DNA of 64,000 nucleotides from Aestuariibaculum sp. M13 (GTDB lineage: Bacteria; Bacteroidota; Bacteroidia; Flavobacteriales; Flavobacteriaceae): positions 1 through 64,000 of the forward strand of contig NZ_JANIAC010000002.1 of the NCBI RefSeq assembly GCF_024723255.1. Direction: 5' to 3'. The notes under the pieces are model-generated. The model was not told where the DNA came from. It saw nothing but the letters and a program-made list of their open reading frames with translations, and made no database searches. The position numbers and the translations under genes were made by a program. Shown here in pieces: positions 1 through 8,395 of this stretch; positions within the stretch are counted from its first letter, which is position 1; each line of letters begins with the position of its first letter.

Positions 1-89
1 ACAATAATAGAAGAAGACATTCCTTTTTAGGAAATAGAACTATAAGAGAATTTGAATTAGACATGTATAACCTTAAACTAGCAGCGTAG
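1..89 (+). CDS. IS3-family transposase (OrfB-like), C-terminal fragment
   Basis: The window opens inside a reading frame that ends at the TAG at 87-89. The last 28 residues can be read and include RRRHSFLGNRTIREFE. This matches the well-known C-terminal signature of IS3-family DDE transposases (YN..RRHS.LG...P/T..FE), which lies just after the catalytic Glu. Only the tail is inside the window, so catalytic residues cannot be checked. The protein would act on the inverted repeats of its own element, and the right end of that element should follow within a few tens of bases. Confidence 0.72.
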   Translation, partial: NNRRRHSFLGNRTIREFELDMYNLKLAA

Positions 90-127
90 TCATTCAACTA
101 TTTGTCCAGTTTTTTGTTGCAAGTCCA
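1..127 (+). mobile_element. Right end of an IS3-family insertion sequence
   Basis: The transposase tail stops at 89 and is followed by a short non-coding stretch (about 98-127) containing TTGTCCAGTTTTTTGTTGCA and ending in CA near 127. IS3 elements typically end TG...CA a few tens of bases after orfB. The left end is outside the window, so the inverted repeat cannot be confirmed and the exact boundary is an estimate. Confidence 0.5.
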
Positions 128-875
128 TAAAGTAATTCCAGATTATTTAAGACAACAGATTGAATCAAGGACACAAACGTTTCCAAATCCTCCTTATGTA
201 GCCAATTCGTTTAACATTCAAGATATTAATGAGGGTTGGGGAAAAATTAATTTAGATAAATATAGCTTAAACATCACCTCTCTTCCAAGTGGGTATTCTC
301 CATTTCAACTTTTTGATGAAATTAGAAAAAACCTCTCTCAATTTATAGTGGGTGGAGATTTTGACTCTGTCATTAAGTATGGGAGTGTTTTTAACTTTGC
401 CGCAGCAGTTACTTTAGAGCCTTATTCACCTGAAGATGGTGTTGTATGGAATTCTGAAAACCCAATCGGAGCAGCAATGGATTTTGATACTTTTTTAGAT
501 ACTTCTACAGTTGTTTGCGTTGATTATAGTGAAGATGAAATGTTTTGGACATTTGCAACTGTTTATAGTTGGGATCATAGTGGTCATTTTGTTTCAGGAT
601 TAAGGCAATTTGGGCTTGAATCTAATGGACAAGGAGGGTATTCTTTTTATTTGAGAGGAGCCGATAGACTTGGTGGGGCTCTAGATTATTTAGCTAATGG
701 TTTGGAAACTGGTAATGATTATTTATATTTAGGTGCAGGTGATGCCAATTGGAAGAATTTTATGGAGCTTTTAGAGAATTACTTATTGAAAAAACCGGGA
801 GCTTCAGTAGAACATTTCGATAAGTCCAGGACTTATGGGAAAAGACATTGGTATGTAGAAGGAGGTTGTCCTTAA
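102..875 (+). pseudogene. Probable 5'-truncated gene, C-terminal part of an unknown, possibly toxin-like protein
   Basis: An open frame of 257 codons starts at a TTG at 102, with no ATG until residue 126. The first eight or nine codons overlap the presumed IS3 right end, so the original start was probably replaced by the insertion. The body is rich in aromatic and acidic residues, has segments such as SGLRQFGLESNGQGG and FYLRGADRLGG, and ends HWYVEGGCP. There is no signal peptide or membrane segment. I do not recognise a family with confidence. Its position at the edge of an RHS-bearing neighbourhood and the small secreted protein that follows would fit the C-terminal half of a polymorphic toxin, but that is inference. 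It could still be expressed from the TTG or from a promoter in the IS. Confidence 0.5.
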
Positions 876-939
876 ATGTGTAGAATGAACCAAGTACAAA
901 AAAGCTTAAAAAGTTTAAAATTTAAAAAAAAGTAACAAA

Positions 940-1404
940 ATGAAATATTTAATTATAATACTTGCATTTAACTTAGTTTGGAATATGGATTTGACACATA
1001 ATAGACTTGTTAAAGTTGATGATGTTCGTGTCGACCAAGTCTCATTAGCTGAACAATTTTATAATAGGTTAGAAGTGAAACATAATCTCCCTCTTTCCGT
1101 AAATAGGTTTATCAATAGAATAGCAGTAGAGAGGACAGATATACCAGTAGAAATCTGGGAAGAGACTAAGGATTACATCGACTATTCTTATTTTAGCAAT
1201 GATGTAATTAATGTCGTAAATAACTATTATTCAGATTCTGAAATTCAAATTTTGCTAAATGATTATGAAGACAAACCATACATACCAATTACAAAAATTG
1301 AGTTTAGAAAACAAGTGTTTCAAATTGCAAAATCTTTTAACGCCAATTGGGTTATTCCTGACATTAACGAAATATTGACTGATCATGGATATACTCCACT
1401 GTAG
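940..1404 (+). CDS. Hypothetical secreted protein (154 aa)
   Basis: The ATG at 940 begins a hydrophobic N-terminal stretch (about residues 3-15) that could be a signal peptide or membrane anchor. A mostly acidic soluble domain follows, with many Asp, Asn, Ile and Tyr. There are no cysteines and no motif I recognise. It lies 64 bp after the truncated ORF and 36 bp before a small membrane protein, so the three may form one unit. The layout (large C-terminal toxin-like fragment, then a small exported protein) resembles a toxin followed by an immunity protein, but nothing in the sequence itself shows that role. Confidence 0.55.
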   Translation: MKYLIIILAFNLVWNMDLTHNRLVKVDDVRVDQVSLAEQFYNRLEVKHNLPLSVNRFINRIAVERTDIPVEIWEETKDYIDYSYFSNDVINVVNNYYSDSEIQILLNDYEDKPYIPITKIEFRKQVFQIAKSFNANWVIPDINEILTDHGYTPL

Positions 1405-1440
1405 AGCTATGAACGAATATTTTAAAATCAATTTTTATAC

Positions 1441-1728
1441 ATGAAATACCCGATAATTAGAGTGTCGAACTTGTTGTCTTTGATTCTGTTTTTATTCTTT
1501 ACAAATACTGAGGGAGCTGAATATGTTGGATTATATTTTTTTTATACGATTTATTTATGGTTGCTTATTGTCTTGGGCATTGTTGAGATTAACCTTTTAA
1601 AGTTGAATAAAAACGGGCATGGTGATTATGATTCTAAAGACAAATGGTTTTTTCGAGTTTTTGTTGTATCCTTAATTTTAATAATTTTTACTATGGTGCT
1701 TTTGCATATTCCAGAATTCAATAAATAG
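1441..1728 (+). CDS. Small integral membrane protein (95 aa)
   Basis: Three hydrophobic segments are visible: about residues 8-22, 30-50 and 68-88. A short charged loop containing NKNGHGDYDSKDKW lies before the last segment. No family is recognised. It is in the same orientation as the two ORFs before it and is the last gene before the 475-bp non-coding stretch that leads to the integrase. An immunity or accessory role for the preceding genes is possible but unsupported. Confidence 0.5.
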   Translation: MKYPIIRVSNLLSLILFLFFTNTEGAEYVGLYFFYTIYLWLLIVLGIVEINLLKLNKNGHGDYDSKDKWFFRVFVVSLILIIFTMVLLHIPEFNK

Positions 1729-2203
1729 GTTGTTGGTACCCCCTTTAATAGAAAAGGTGTTCTGAATGAAAATATTGCTCTGTGCAAAATCGCCAGATTT
1801 GAATCATGCTCTCATGGAGTTGTGCTTTTACCCAGACTGGACACAAAGCTTGAAACTGTTTGTTACAAAACAAAATCCTAGAAATAAGGAAAAGTGATAT
1901 TACAACTCCGAGTTAAATGGGAAAGAAGTTTTGGTAAGGCTCTGAGGTTAAATTTCCAATCATGTTTACGTCAATGACCTTATTCTTTATGTTGTCCCGA
2001 CTTTTAAGGAATTTAAAAAGTGATAAACTTCAATTAATTGAATGATTTTCAGTAACTTGTGATGTAGGTAAGTTATTTATTACCGTCATACAGTACATTT
2101 AAAAAAGTTACCTATTCGGTTACCTCCTGTATGATGACAAAATAGGTAACTGAAATTTTGATTTGACTTTTGTTTTTAATGTTCAATTTTAAAGCAAAAG
2201 TGT
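1729..2203. other. Non-coding stretch upstream of the integrase; candidate left end of the ICE
   Basis: No convincing reading frame on either strand. The half nearest the integrase contains a cluster of short direct and inverted repeats (see 2085-2150). If the ICE ends here, the attachment core should lie in this interval. I looked for a matching short direct repeat near the right boundary (about 45.2-47.1 kb) and did not find a convincing one by eye. Confidence 0.4.
2085..2150. repeat. Nested inverted and direct repeats before the integrase gene
   Basis: GTTACCTATT at 2107-2116 is the exact reverse complement of AATAGGTAAC at 2141-2150. TCATACAG at 2086-2093 is the exact reverse complement of CTGTATGA at 2127-2134. 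GTTACC is also repeated directly 12 bp on, at 2119-2124. The cluster ends 53 bp before the integrase start. Such an arrangement fits integrase binding sites or an operator controlling int. Confidence 0.5.
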
Positions 2204-3415
2204 ATGAAAACTTCTAGTACTTTCGGTGTCCTATTTTGGTTAAAACTGGCCAATGTTAAAAATGGGGAAGCGCCTCTTTACGCTCGAATCACAGTAAATG
2301 GAAAACGAGCAGAATTATCCCTAAAAAAAAGAATTAATGTTACCAATTGGGATTCAAAGAAATGTAGATTTAAAGGGTTAAGTGAGGAAGCTAAACTAGT
2401 CAATAATTTCCTTAAAAGTGTAAATGGTCAATTGTTTACTATTTATCAAGATTTATGTAGGGATAAGAAATTTGTTTCTGCAAATTTGATAAAGAATAAC
2501 TATTTAGGGATTGATAATGAGAATTATCGTCTTTCTGATATTATAGAGTATCATAATACACATATGAAATCAACTTTACGTTGGGGAACTCAAAAGAATT
2601 ATTATACGACTCATAAATATTTGTCCTGGTTTTTAAAGCAAAAGAGAAAAACTGATGATATTTATTTAACAGAATTAAACTATCAATTTATAATTGATTT
2701 TGAGAGGTTTTTAAGAGGGTATCCTCAAATGGGAGGAAATACTGTAATGAAGCATCTTGAAAGGCTTCGAAAGATGATTACATTGGCTTATAAAATGGAA
2801 TGGATTGTTAAGGATCCGTTTATAAAATTTGCCATTAAATATGAAAAGAAAGAACGAGCCTTTTTAAATGCTATAGAATTGGAGGCAATTGAGAAAAAGA
2901 CATTTTCTATTCCAAGACTTGATTTGATAAAGGATCTTTTTGTTTTTGCCTGCTATACTGGCTTATCATACGGAGATGTTATGAAATTATCTAAAGATCA
3001 TATTTGTTTGGGAATTGATCGAAAATTGTGGATTCATTCGCAAAGAGAAAAAACAAAAGTACCTATTAAAATACCTTTATTGAACAAAGCCATTGAAATA
3101 ATTAAAAAGTATGAGTATCATCCTCAGACTTTTGGAAAACAAACAATTTTTCCAAACATCTCGAATCAGAAACTAAATTCTTATTTGAAAGAAATAGCAG
3201 ATGTTTGTGGGATTAAAAAGAATTTAACGTTTCATGTCGCCAGACATACTTTTGCCACTACAGTAACTTTAAATAATGGCGTACCAATTGAAACAGTGTC
3301 TAAATTGTTAGGTCATACAAAATTATCAACGACCCAGATTTATGCTAGAGTAATGGAGAGTAAAATAAGCGAGGATATTTCTTTATTGGATAGAAAATTA
3401 AATACAAAAATTTAA
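2204..3415 (+). CDS. int: Tyrosine recombinase/integrase of the conjugative element
   Basis: A 403-residue site-specific recombinase that should integrate and excise the ICE. The N-terminal third (about 1-90) is the arm-type DNA-binding domain seen in Bacteroidetes integrases (FWLKLANVKNGEAPLYARIT). A SAM-like core-binding domain follows (about 105-205), then the catalytic domain. Visible active-site residues are H344-x-x-R347, H371 and nucleophile Y380 (in QIYARV). The usual first Arg is replaced by Ser255 in YTGLSYGDV, the same unusual substitution known for IntDOT of CTnDOT. The length is normal and the frame intact. It stands alone with a repeat-rich upstream region, and the excisionase-like gene is far away at 35.9 kb. 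Confidence 0.9.
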   Translation: MKTSSTFGVLFWLKLANVKNGEAPLYARITVNGKRAELSLKKRINVTNWDSKKCRFKGLSEEAKLVNNFLKSVNGQLFTIYQDLCRDKKFVSANLIKNNYLGIDNENYRLSDIIEYHNTHMKSTLRWGTQKNYYTTHKYLSWFLKQKRKTDDIYLTELNYQFIIDFERFLRGYPQMGGNTVMKHLERLRKMITLAYKMEWIVKDPFIKFAIKYEKKERAFLNAIELEAIEKKTFSIPRLDLIKDLFVFACYTGLSYGDVMKLSKDHICLGIDRKLWIHSQREKTKVPIKIPLLNKAIEIIKKYEYHPQTFGKQTIFPNISNQKLNSYLKEIADVCGIKKNLTFHVARHTFATTVTLNNGVPIETVSKLLGHTKLSTTQIYARVMESKISEDISLLDRKLNTKI

Positions 3416-4114
3416 GTTTTATAAATTGATTGTGAAGTTAATGTTATCACACGTTCTAATGGTTTTAAGTGTATAATAAATATTAACCCCTAATTTTTTA
3501 TACCAATAATTCGTAGATTATATTGTTAAATTATAATGTCTATTAAAATTAGAATTTTAGGTTTAGTTCACGAGTGTCGATAATAATTCATTAGTCATTG
3601 ATTGTTTTTGTGTTTATATTAAAAATTAATTCTTAAATCTTCATTAGTAATTTTGAGGTTTGAATTGCTATATGTATTAAAGAGGTAGACATTAAATAAC
3701 CTTATACTTTCAATGATTAGGAATTGCATCCGGCTCATAAACACTTAGTGGTATTGAACACCTTAAATGTAAAGTGGTACAGTTTTATCACTATGTGATA
3801 ATTTTATATCGGTAAGTAATTTTGATATTAACCTTATTATTATTATTATTATTATTATAAAACAAAACCAAGTTTTTATAGTCTACAACCATCTTTAAAA
3901 TTTTGAATTTGTTATTATAATTCGATTTTCCAAAACATTTTATAGGATTAGGAGTTGGGTTAGTGAAAGTGAACTTATGGATGAAAATATTAGTGACAAA
4001 ACTTTATATGAACTTGGGTTTGTAATAATTTATGGTATATTAGTGTAGTGTTTTTCTTGTTGAAAAATAACTATTATAATTGTTTTTTAAATTAAAATTA
4101 GTAAAACCTTGTAA
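3416..4114. other. 699-bp AT-rich intergenic region
   Basis: No convincing gene. It contains a (TTA)8 microsatellite at 3834-3857 and a dyad at 3785-3801 with 7-bp arms TTATCAC/GTGATAA. A 23-codon ATG frame at 3977-4048 has no other support. The promoter of the following response regulator should lie in the last 150 bp, but no clear TAnnTTTG box was found. Confidence 0.5.
3834..3857. repeat. (TTA)8 simple sequence repeat
   Basis: Eight uninterrupted TTA units lie 257 bp before the response regulator gene. Such tracts can vary in length by slippage. It is outside any coding frame, so any effect would be on promoter spacing. Confidence 0.85.
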
Positions 4115-4792
4115 ATGAATATACCATATAATATTTTAATTATTGATGATCATCCCATGATTATTGACGCTTACAGCAGTGCTATAAATAATTCTGAACT
4201 AAGTAAAAATCGGTTTGAAATAAAAATTGAAACTGCCAGTTGCTGTAACTCTGCGATAAGTAAAATAGAAAATAAGGGTTTTAACGAAAATTTGGATTTA
4301 GTTATTTTAGATATTAGTATTCCGCCTTGTGAAGAAAAAAAAATTTTCTCAGGAGAACAATTAGGTATGTTTATTAAATCTATAGTCCCGAACTTAAAAA
4401 TTTTAGTTATCACTTCTTATGATGATTCTTTAAGAATAAATAATATTTTATCCAATTTAAATCCTGATGGCTTTTTGGTTAAAAAGGATATTTCTTCTTT
4501 AGATTTAATTTTAGCAATTGAAACAATAATATCTGGGCATCCATTTTATAGTAATACGGTTAATTTGTTGATAAAAAAGAGAATGGCTAATAAAATTATT
4601 TTAGACGAAAAGGATTTACGGATATTAATGGAGCTTTCTAATGGATCTAGAATGAAAGAATTAATTGATGTAGTCCATTTGTCTAAAGCAGGAATTGAAA
4701 AAAGAAGACGGTTGCTAAAAGTTGCATTTGAAGTGAATGGTAAAAGTGATCGAGAATTAATATTAGAGGCGAAAAAAAGAGGATTTCTATAG
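4115..4792 (+). CDS. Response regulator, NarL/LuxR-like, orphan (ICE cargo)
   Basis: A 225-residue protein with an N-terminal receiver (IDDHPMI near residue 10; phosphoacceptor Asp in VILDISIPP; Thr in VITSYDD; Lys in FLVKKD) and a C-terminal helix-turn-helix domain (about 160-225). There is an extra loop after the phosphorylation site (PPCEEKKIFSGEQLG). The C-terminus has the pattern GIEKRRRLLK...DRELI.EAKKRGF. The same loop and C-terminus occur in the regulators at 49.5 and 56.6 kb, so the three form one family. No kinase gene is adjacent. It probably controls the neighbouring transport and peptide genes, by phosphorelay from a kinase elsewhere. Confidence 0.85.
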   Translation: MNIPYNILIIDDHPMIIDAYSSAINNSELSKNRFEIKIETASCCNSAISKIENKGFNENLDLVILDISIPPCEEKKIFSGEQLGMFIKSIVPNLKILVITSYDDSLRINNILSNLNPDGFLVKKDISSLDLILAIETIISGHPFYSNTVNLLIKKRMANKIILDEKDLRILMELSNGSRMKELIDVVHLSKAGIEKRRRLLKVAFEVNGKSDRELILEAKKRGFL

Positions 4793-4851
4793 ATCTTCTA
4801 CAAATGATTATTTCCATTATGGAAAAATAATTAAATTATTTTTTAAACTTT

Positions 4852-7800
4852 TTAACCAGAGTTTTTTAGTGTAAAAATAGGTAAGTAAAAAAGAATACCA
4901 ATTAAAGAAAAAATAAGACCTCCAATTGTTCCAACCCCCAAAGCAAACCAAAATATTTGATTTTGCCCATCCTTTACAAAAGGAATGAACCCTAAAATGG
5001 TCGATGTAATTGTTAGGGTTATTGGGTATATTTTTTGTTTAAAAGCCTCTAAATATAGGAATATTTTATTTTGATTTGGGAAGTCCTTTTTAAGTTTATT
5101 AAACCCATAGATTATAAAAATAGACGCATTTACCGTAATGCCGCTCAATAAGACAAAGCTTGCAAGTCCTCCTTGATCAAAATTAAAATCAAATAAATAA
5201 AAAGTTAAAAACACCCCTATAAATGATATTGGAATTACACTTATAATAATAAATGGTTGTTTAAAGCTTTCAAAAATTATGGAACATATAAAATAAATAA
5301 TAAGTAATATTAAGAAAAATAAAAAAGTATAATTATTATTTTTATCTTGATTCAAAAACCATCGCCTCGTGTCCGCTTTTTCAAAAGAGTATCCTAAAGG
5401 CAATCTTGGTTTTAGTTCTTTTAGTTTCTCATCCAAAAATTTGGAACCACTTAATTCAGCTCCAGCATACTGAAACTCTACTAGCCTAACATATTCTTGA
5501 TTTTCTTTATAGATATTTTCTTCTTCTCTTTTTTTTGTGATATTAGAAATATCTTTTAAAGCTATTGGAGTATTCAAATTATCTATTGGAGTGTTTTTTA
5601 TAAGCCAAATATCAAAAGTTTTTGATTGTTCAGATTCCAAACGTATCGGTATATATTTTCCTTGGATGTTAATTGAAATATCCTGATGTTTTGATAAAGT
5701 CATTTGCTGTAATTCATCCATAATTTTTAAAGGAGTTTTATTCGCTAGTGCCAAACGTTCTTTATCAATATTAAATTGGTAATTATAAGCTGGTTTTCTT
5801 GACCAGTTACTATTTTCTCTAACCAATACTTTTTGTATTCTAGGATGTTGCTCCAAGACAATTTTTAAACTATCAGCCCAATTATTTAAATTATCATAAT
5901 TATAGCCTTTAGCTTTAACGGAGAAATTAATAATTTCGTTAGCATCATTTCCATAATTAAATCCATTACCAACACCATTTATCTCCCAATCCATACCTCC
6001 AAAATCAAGAGCTTTTCTAATTAACCGAGATTTTAACATAAAAGGAAATGAAGACTTTGAGTACTCTTCTAAAAAAGTAATTTCTAAGCGAGCATAATCT
6101 CCACTATATATATATGTAGTATATTGTTTTATCTCTTTGAATTGTTTTAAATAATTTTCTATTTCTAAAAAGACAGTATTCATTTGATGTACAGTTGCCC
6201 CTTTATCCATTGCAGAAGTAACATATAATTTTGTTTCTTCATTTCTATTATACGATGCGTTTTCGAATACATAATAATTAAATAGTCGAAATGAGCCACC
6301 TAAATACCTGTCTAAATAAGGTCTGATATTATCTTTGTACCATTCATTCCCTAAAGTGTTATTGTATGCTTTTTCATACCAACTATAGTTTTTTTCTAAC
6401 TTTTGAGGCAACATAAAAATGGGTAAACCAAATAATAGAATAATGAATAAAATAACTAGTTTTTTATATCTTAATTCAATAAAAATAATACTTGCATAAA
6501 TATCATAAAATTTCTGTTTGAGTATTTTACTCCAATGTTTTTCTTTTTTTATGGGAAGTTTTATTTTTTCCAAAAGAGCAGGTATTAAAAATAAAGCTAT
6601 AAGTAATGAAACTGATAGATTAATAGTGATAACCAAGGCAAAATCTATCAAATTCACTTTATATTTATCATCTAAAAAATAAACAACAATTAAAGCACAG
6701 CTAGTGGTTAAAGTAGAAGCTAAAATTGGTGCAAATACCGATTTATTATTCTGATGACTAATATGATCTATCATTACAATAATATTGTCTATAATCAGAC
6801 CTAAAGAGATAGTTATTCCTGCAAGAGAATATAGTTGTATTTCGACATTAAAAGCAAAATAGAATAAAAAGGCTATACTAATATTAGCAAGTAGGCTAAT
6901 AAGTGTAATTATTAAAAAATTTAATCTTTTACTAATTAATAGGATAAACAGTAACAATATAGTAATGGTATAAAATGATCTCTCATATATTTTATCTAAT
7001 TCCTGTTTCAGATATTCGGTGCTATCATAGGTTTTAATAATGGTATAGCCTTGAGGCAAACTTTTATCAATTTTCTCTAAAGCTCTATTAATCTCATTAG
7101 TAAGTGTAAGAGTGTTAGCTTGTTTTGAGGCGTATAGATTTAGTGTGATAGAGTTATTTCCATTTATTCTATAATAATTTTGTGTTTCTTGTTCTTGTTC
7201 TTTTATGGTGGTTAATTCATTTAGATATACTATTCTATTTCCGATTTTTGTTATAGGAATGGGGAATTGTAAATCTTCATTTTTAGGCTGAATATAGAGA
7301 GATATATAATTCCCATTAAAATTAATAGAACTTAAAGTTTCTTTGCTAAAATTATTTTTTATGGCTCTAATAATATCTAGCTTAGTGAGTTTTAATTTTT
7401 TTAAAATAGAATTATTATACGTTAAAACATATTCCTTGGGTGTTGCTCCATAAACTTGGGTTTTATCTATACCGTGAATTGCACCAATTATTGGTTCAAT
7501 TTGAGTAATAACTGTTTCCTTAATATCAAAAGGTGATGCACTGCTATTTATGCTATATGATAAAAAAGCTTTAGTATCTTCCTCATTTGGCCTATTAATA
7601 ACTAATGTTGGGTAGCTAACTTGTTTTGGTAATTTTTTGTAAAGTTGTCTAATTATTGTTGCTGTTTCAAAACGAGAGATATCAACATTAGTATATTTGT
7701 CAAATTCTAATACTATATAACCTTTGCTTTTAGAGCTTTTAGAGCTTATTTTTTTTAAACCTTTCAAGGTTGAAAACCCAGCTTCTAATAAAGATGTAAC

Positions 7801-7992
7801 ATCACGCTCTATTATTTGTGGAGAAGTGTTAGCCCAATTATAATTTACTGTTATAGAGGGAAGACTTCGACTTGGGTTTAATTTTACCGATAATTGAGGT
7901 GTTATAAAAATACCTATCACCGATAGGATAATAAACACAATAAATATTTTAAACTTTGAAACTTTCAAATTGTCCATTTTACATGTAAACAT
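4852..7992 (-). CDS. RND-family efflux/export permease (AcrB type)
   Basis: A 1046-residue inner-membrane proton-driven pump subunit. It has the RND layout: TM1 at the N-terminus, a large periplasmic loop (about 40-330), six TM helices, a second periplasmic loop (about 540-860) and the last TM block. The proton-relay site in TM4 reads IID(402)NIIVMID. The ATG at 7992 gives MFTCK; a second ATG five codons later (7977) may be the true start, since family members usually begin close to TM1. It is transcribed away from the peptide gene at 8136 and has no adaptor of its own, so it may share the adaptor and TolC protein encoded at 10.7-16.1 kb. It is clearly diverged from the other permease at 11.7 kb. 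The substrate is unknown. Confidence 0.9.
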   Translation of the reverse strand: MFTCKMDNLKVSKFKIFIVFIILSVIGIFITPQLSVKLNPSRSLPSITVNYNWANTSPQIIERDVTSLLEAGFSTLKGLKKISSKSSKSKGYIVLEFDKYTNVDISRFETATIIRQLYKKLPKQVSYPTLVINRPNEEDTKAFLSYSINSSASPFDIKETVITQIEPIIGAIHGIDKTQVYGATPKEYVLTYNNSILKKLKLTKLDIIRAIKNNFSKETLSSINFNGNYISLYIQPKNEDLQFPIPITKIGNRIVYLNELTTIKEQEQETQNYYRINGNNSITLNLYASKQANTLTLTNEINRALEKIDKSLPQGYTIIKTYDSTEYLKQELDKIYERSFYTITILLLFILLISKRLNFLIITLISLLANISIAFLFYFAFNVEIQLYSLAGITISLGLIIDNIIVMIDHISHQNNKSVFAPILASTLTTSCALIVVYFLDDKYKVNLIDFALVITINLSVSLLIALFLIPALLEKIKLPIKKEKHWSKILKQKFYDIYASIIFIELRYKKLVILFIILLFGLPIFMLPQKLEKNYSWYEKAYNNTLGNEWYKDNIRPYLDRYLGGSFRLFNYYVFENASYNRNEETKLYVTSAMDKGATVHQMNTVFLEIENYLKQFKEIKQYTTYIYSGDYARLEITFLEEYSKSSFPFMLKSRLIRKALDFGGMDWEINGVGNGFNYGNDANEIINFSVKAKGYNYDNLNNWADSLKIVLEQHPRIQKVLVRENSNWSRKPAYNYQFNIDKERLALANKTPLKIMDELQQMTLSKHQDISINIQGKYIPIRLESEQSKTFDIWLIKNTPIDNLNTPIALKDISNITKKREEENIYKENQEYVRLVEFQYAGAELSGSKFLDEKLKELKPRLPLGYSFEKADTRRWFLNQDKNNNYTFLFFLILLIIYFICSIIFESFKQPFIIISVIPISFIGVFLTFYLFDFNFDQGGLASFVLLSGITVNASIFIIYGFNKLKKDFPNQNKIFLYLEAFKQKIYPITLTITSTILGFIPFVKDGQNQIFWFALGVGTIGGLIFSLIGILFYLPIFTLKNSG

Positions 7993-8061
7993 ATAAAAAA
8001 TATAAAGTGAACTTACAGATTATTTTTCAAGAAAGTGAAATGTAAGTGTTTTGAATACTTA

Positions 8062-8089
8062 TTGTAGGTAAATAAGTCTATTATCTTTG
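8062..8089 (+). promoter_or_regulatory. Bacteroidetes-type promoter for the peptide gene
   Basis: TTG at 8062-8064 followed, after 17 bp, by TATCTTTG at 8082-8089, which matches the Bacteroidetes consensus TTTG/TTG...TAnnTTTG. It lies 46 bp before the ATG at 8136. It is the best promoter match found in the window. Confidence 0.65.
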
Positions 8090-8135
8090 TTTGAATTAAT
8101 TACTTTTAAAAAATATTAACATAAAATTTTTTATT

Positions 8136-8321
8136 ATGAAAAAAGCAATTTTAGGGCTAGCTTTCCTAGCGACAATTTTTTTTACAGCTACTGAAGCTTT
8201 TGAGCCTATCGATGTTCAAGCAGGTGAATCACGTCATGATGACGGGGAATGGTGTCCTAGTTCTGGAAGTTCTTGTGTTGTTATTACAGTTCCTAAGAAA
8301 GAGGAGGATGCACAACCTTAA
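8136..8321 (+). CDS. Small exported peptide precursor with CP-x5-C motif (61 aa)
   Basis: The protein has a hydrophobic Sec-type leader (residues 3-18), a spacer with PIDVQAGE (24-31), and a short C-terminal part with two cysteines, C40 and C47, in CPSSGSSC. The mature part would be only about 30-40 residues with one possible disulfide. It has a strong promoter, a hairpin after it, and is followed by a lipoprotein, a thiol-disulfide-like protein, a signal peptidase I and a complete RND tripartite system. This looks like the substrate or signal of that cassette. The leader plus QAGE region is loosely like the NVEALA-type small peptides of Bacteroidetes, a comparison from memory. The function is not known. 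The other ICE peptide at 22.6 kb has the same CP-x5-C spacing. Confidence 0.75.
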   Translation: MKKAILGLAFLATIFFTATEAFEPIDVQAGESRHDDGEWCPSSGSSCVVITVPKKEEDAQP

Positions 8322-8340
8322 ATTCTTAAAGTTCATTTCT

Positions 8341-8390
8341 AGATGTTATACCAGTAAAAAGGTGCAACATCTTTTTTAATTTATAACATC
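8341..8390 (+). terminator. Hairpin after the peptide gene, with an alternative overlapping pairing
   Basis: AGATGTT (8341-8347) pairs with AACATCT (8366-8372) and is followed by a run of T, like a rho-independent terminator. The same left arm, GATGTTATA (8342-8350), can instead pair with TATAACATC (8382-8390), just before the ATG at 8396. The two pairings exclude each other. Partial termination here would give much peptide mRNA and less mRNA for the downstream export genes. Confidence 0.55.
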
Positions 8391-8395
8391 ACATT

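Noticed and set aside
3834-3857. (TTA)8 tract as a phase-variable switch
   Set aside because: It is 257 bp from the next start and not in a coding frame; no promoter boxes were found around it, so a switch role has no support.
3977-4048. 23-codon ATG frame before the response regulator
   Set aside because: Too short, with no signal, repeat or neighbour evidence, and expected by chance in AT-rich DNA.
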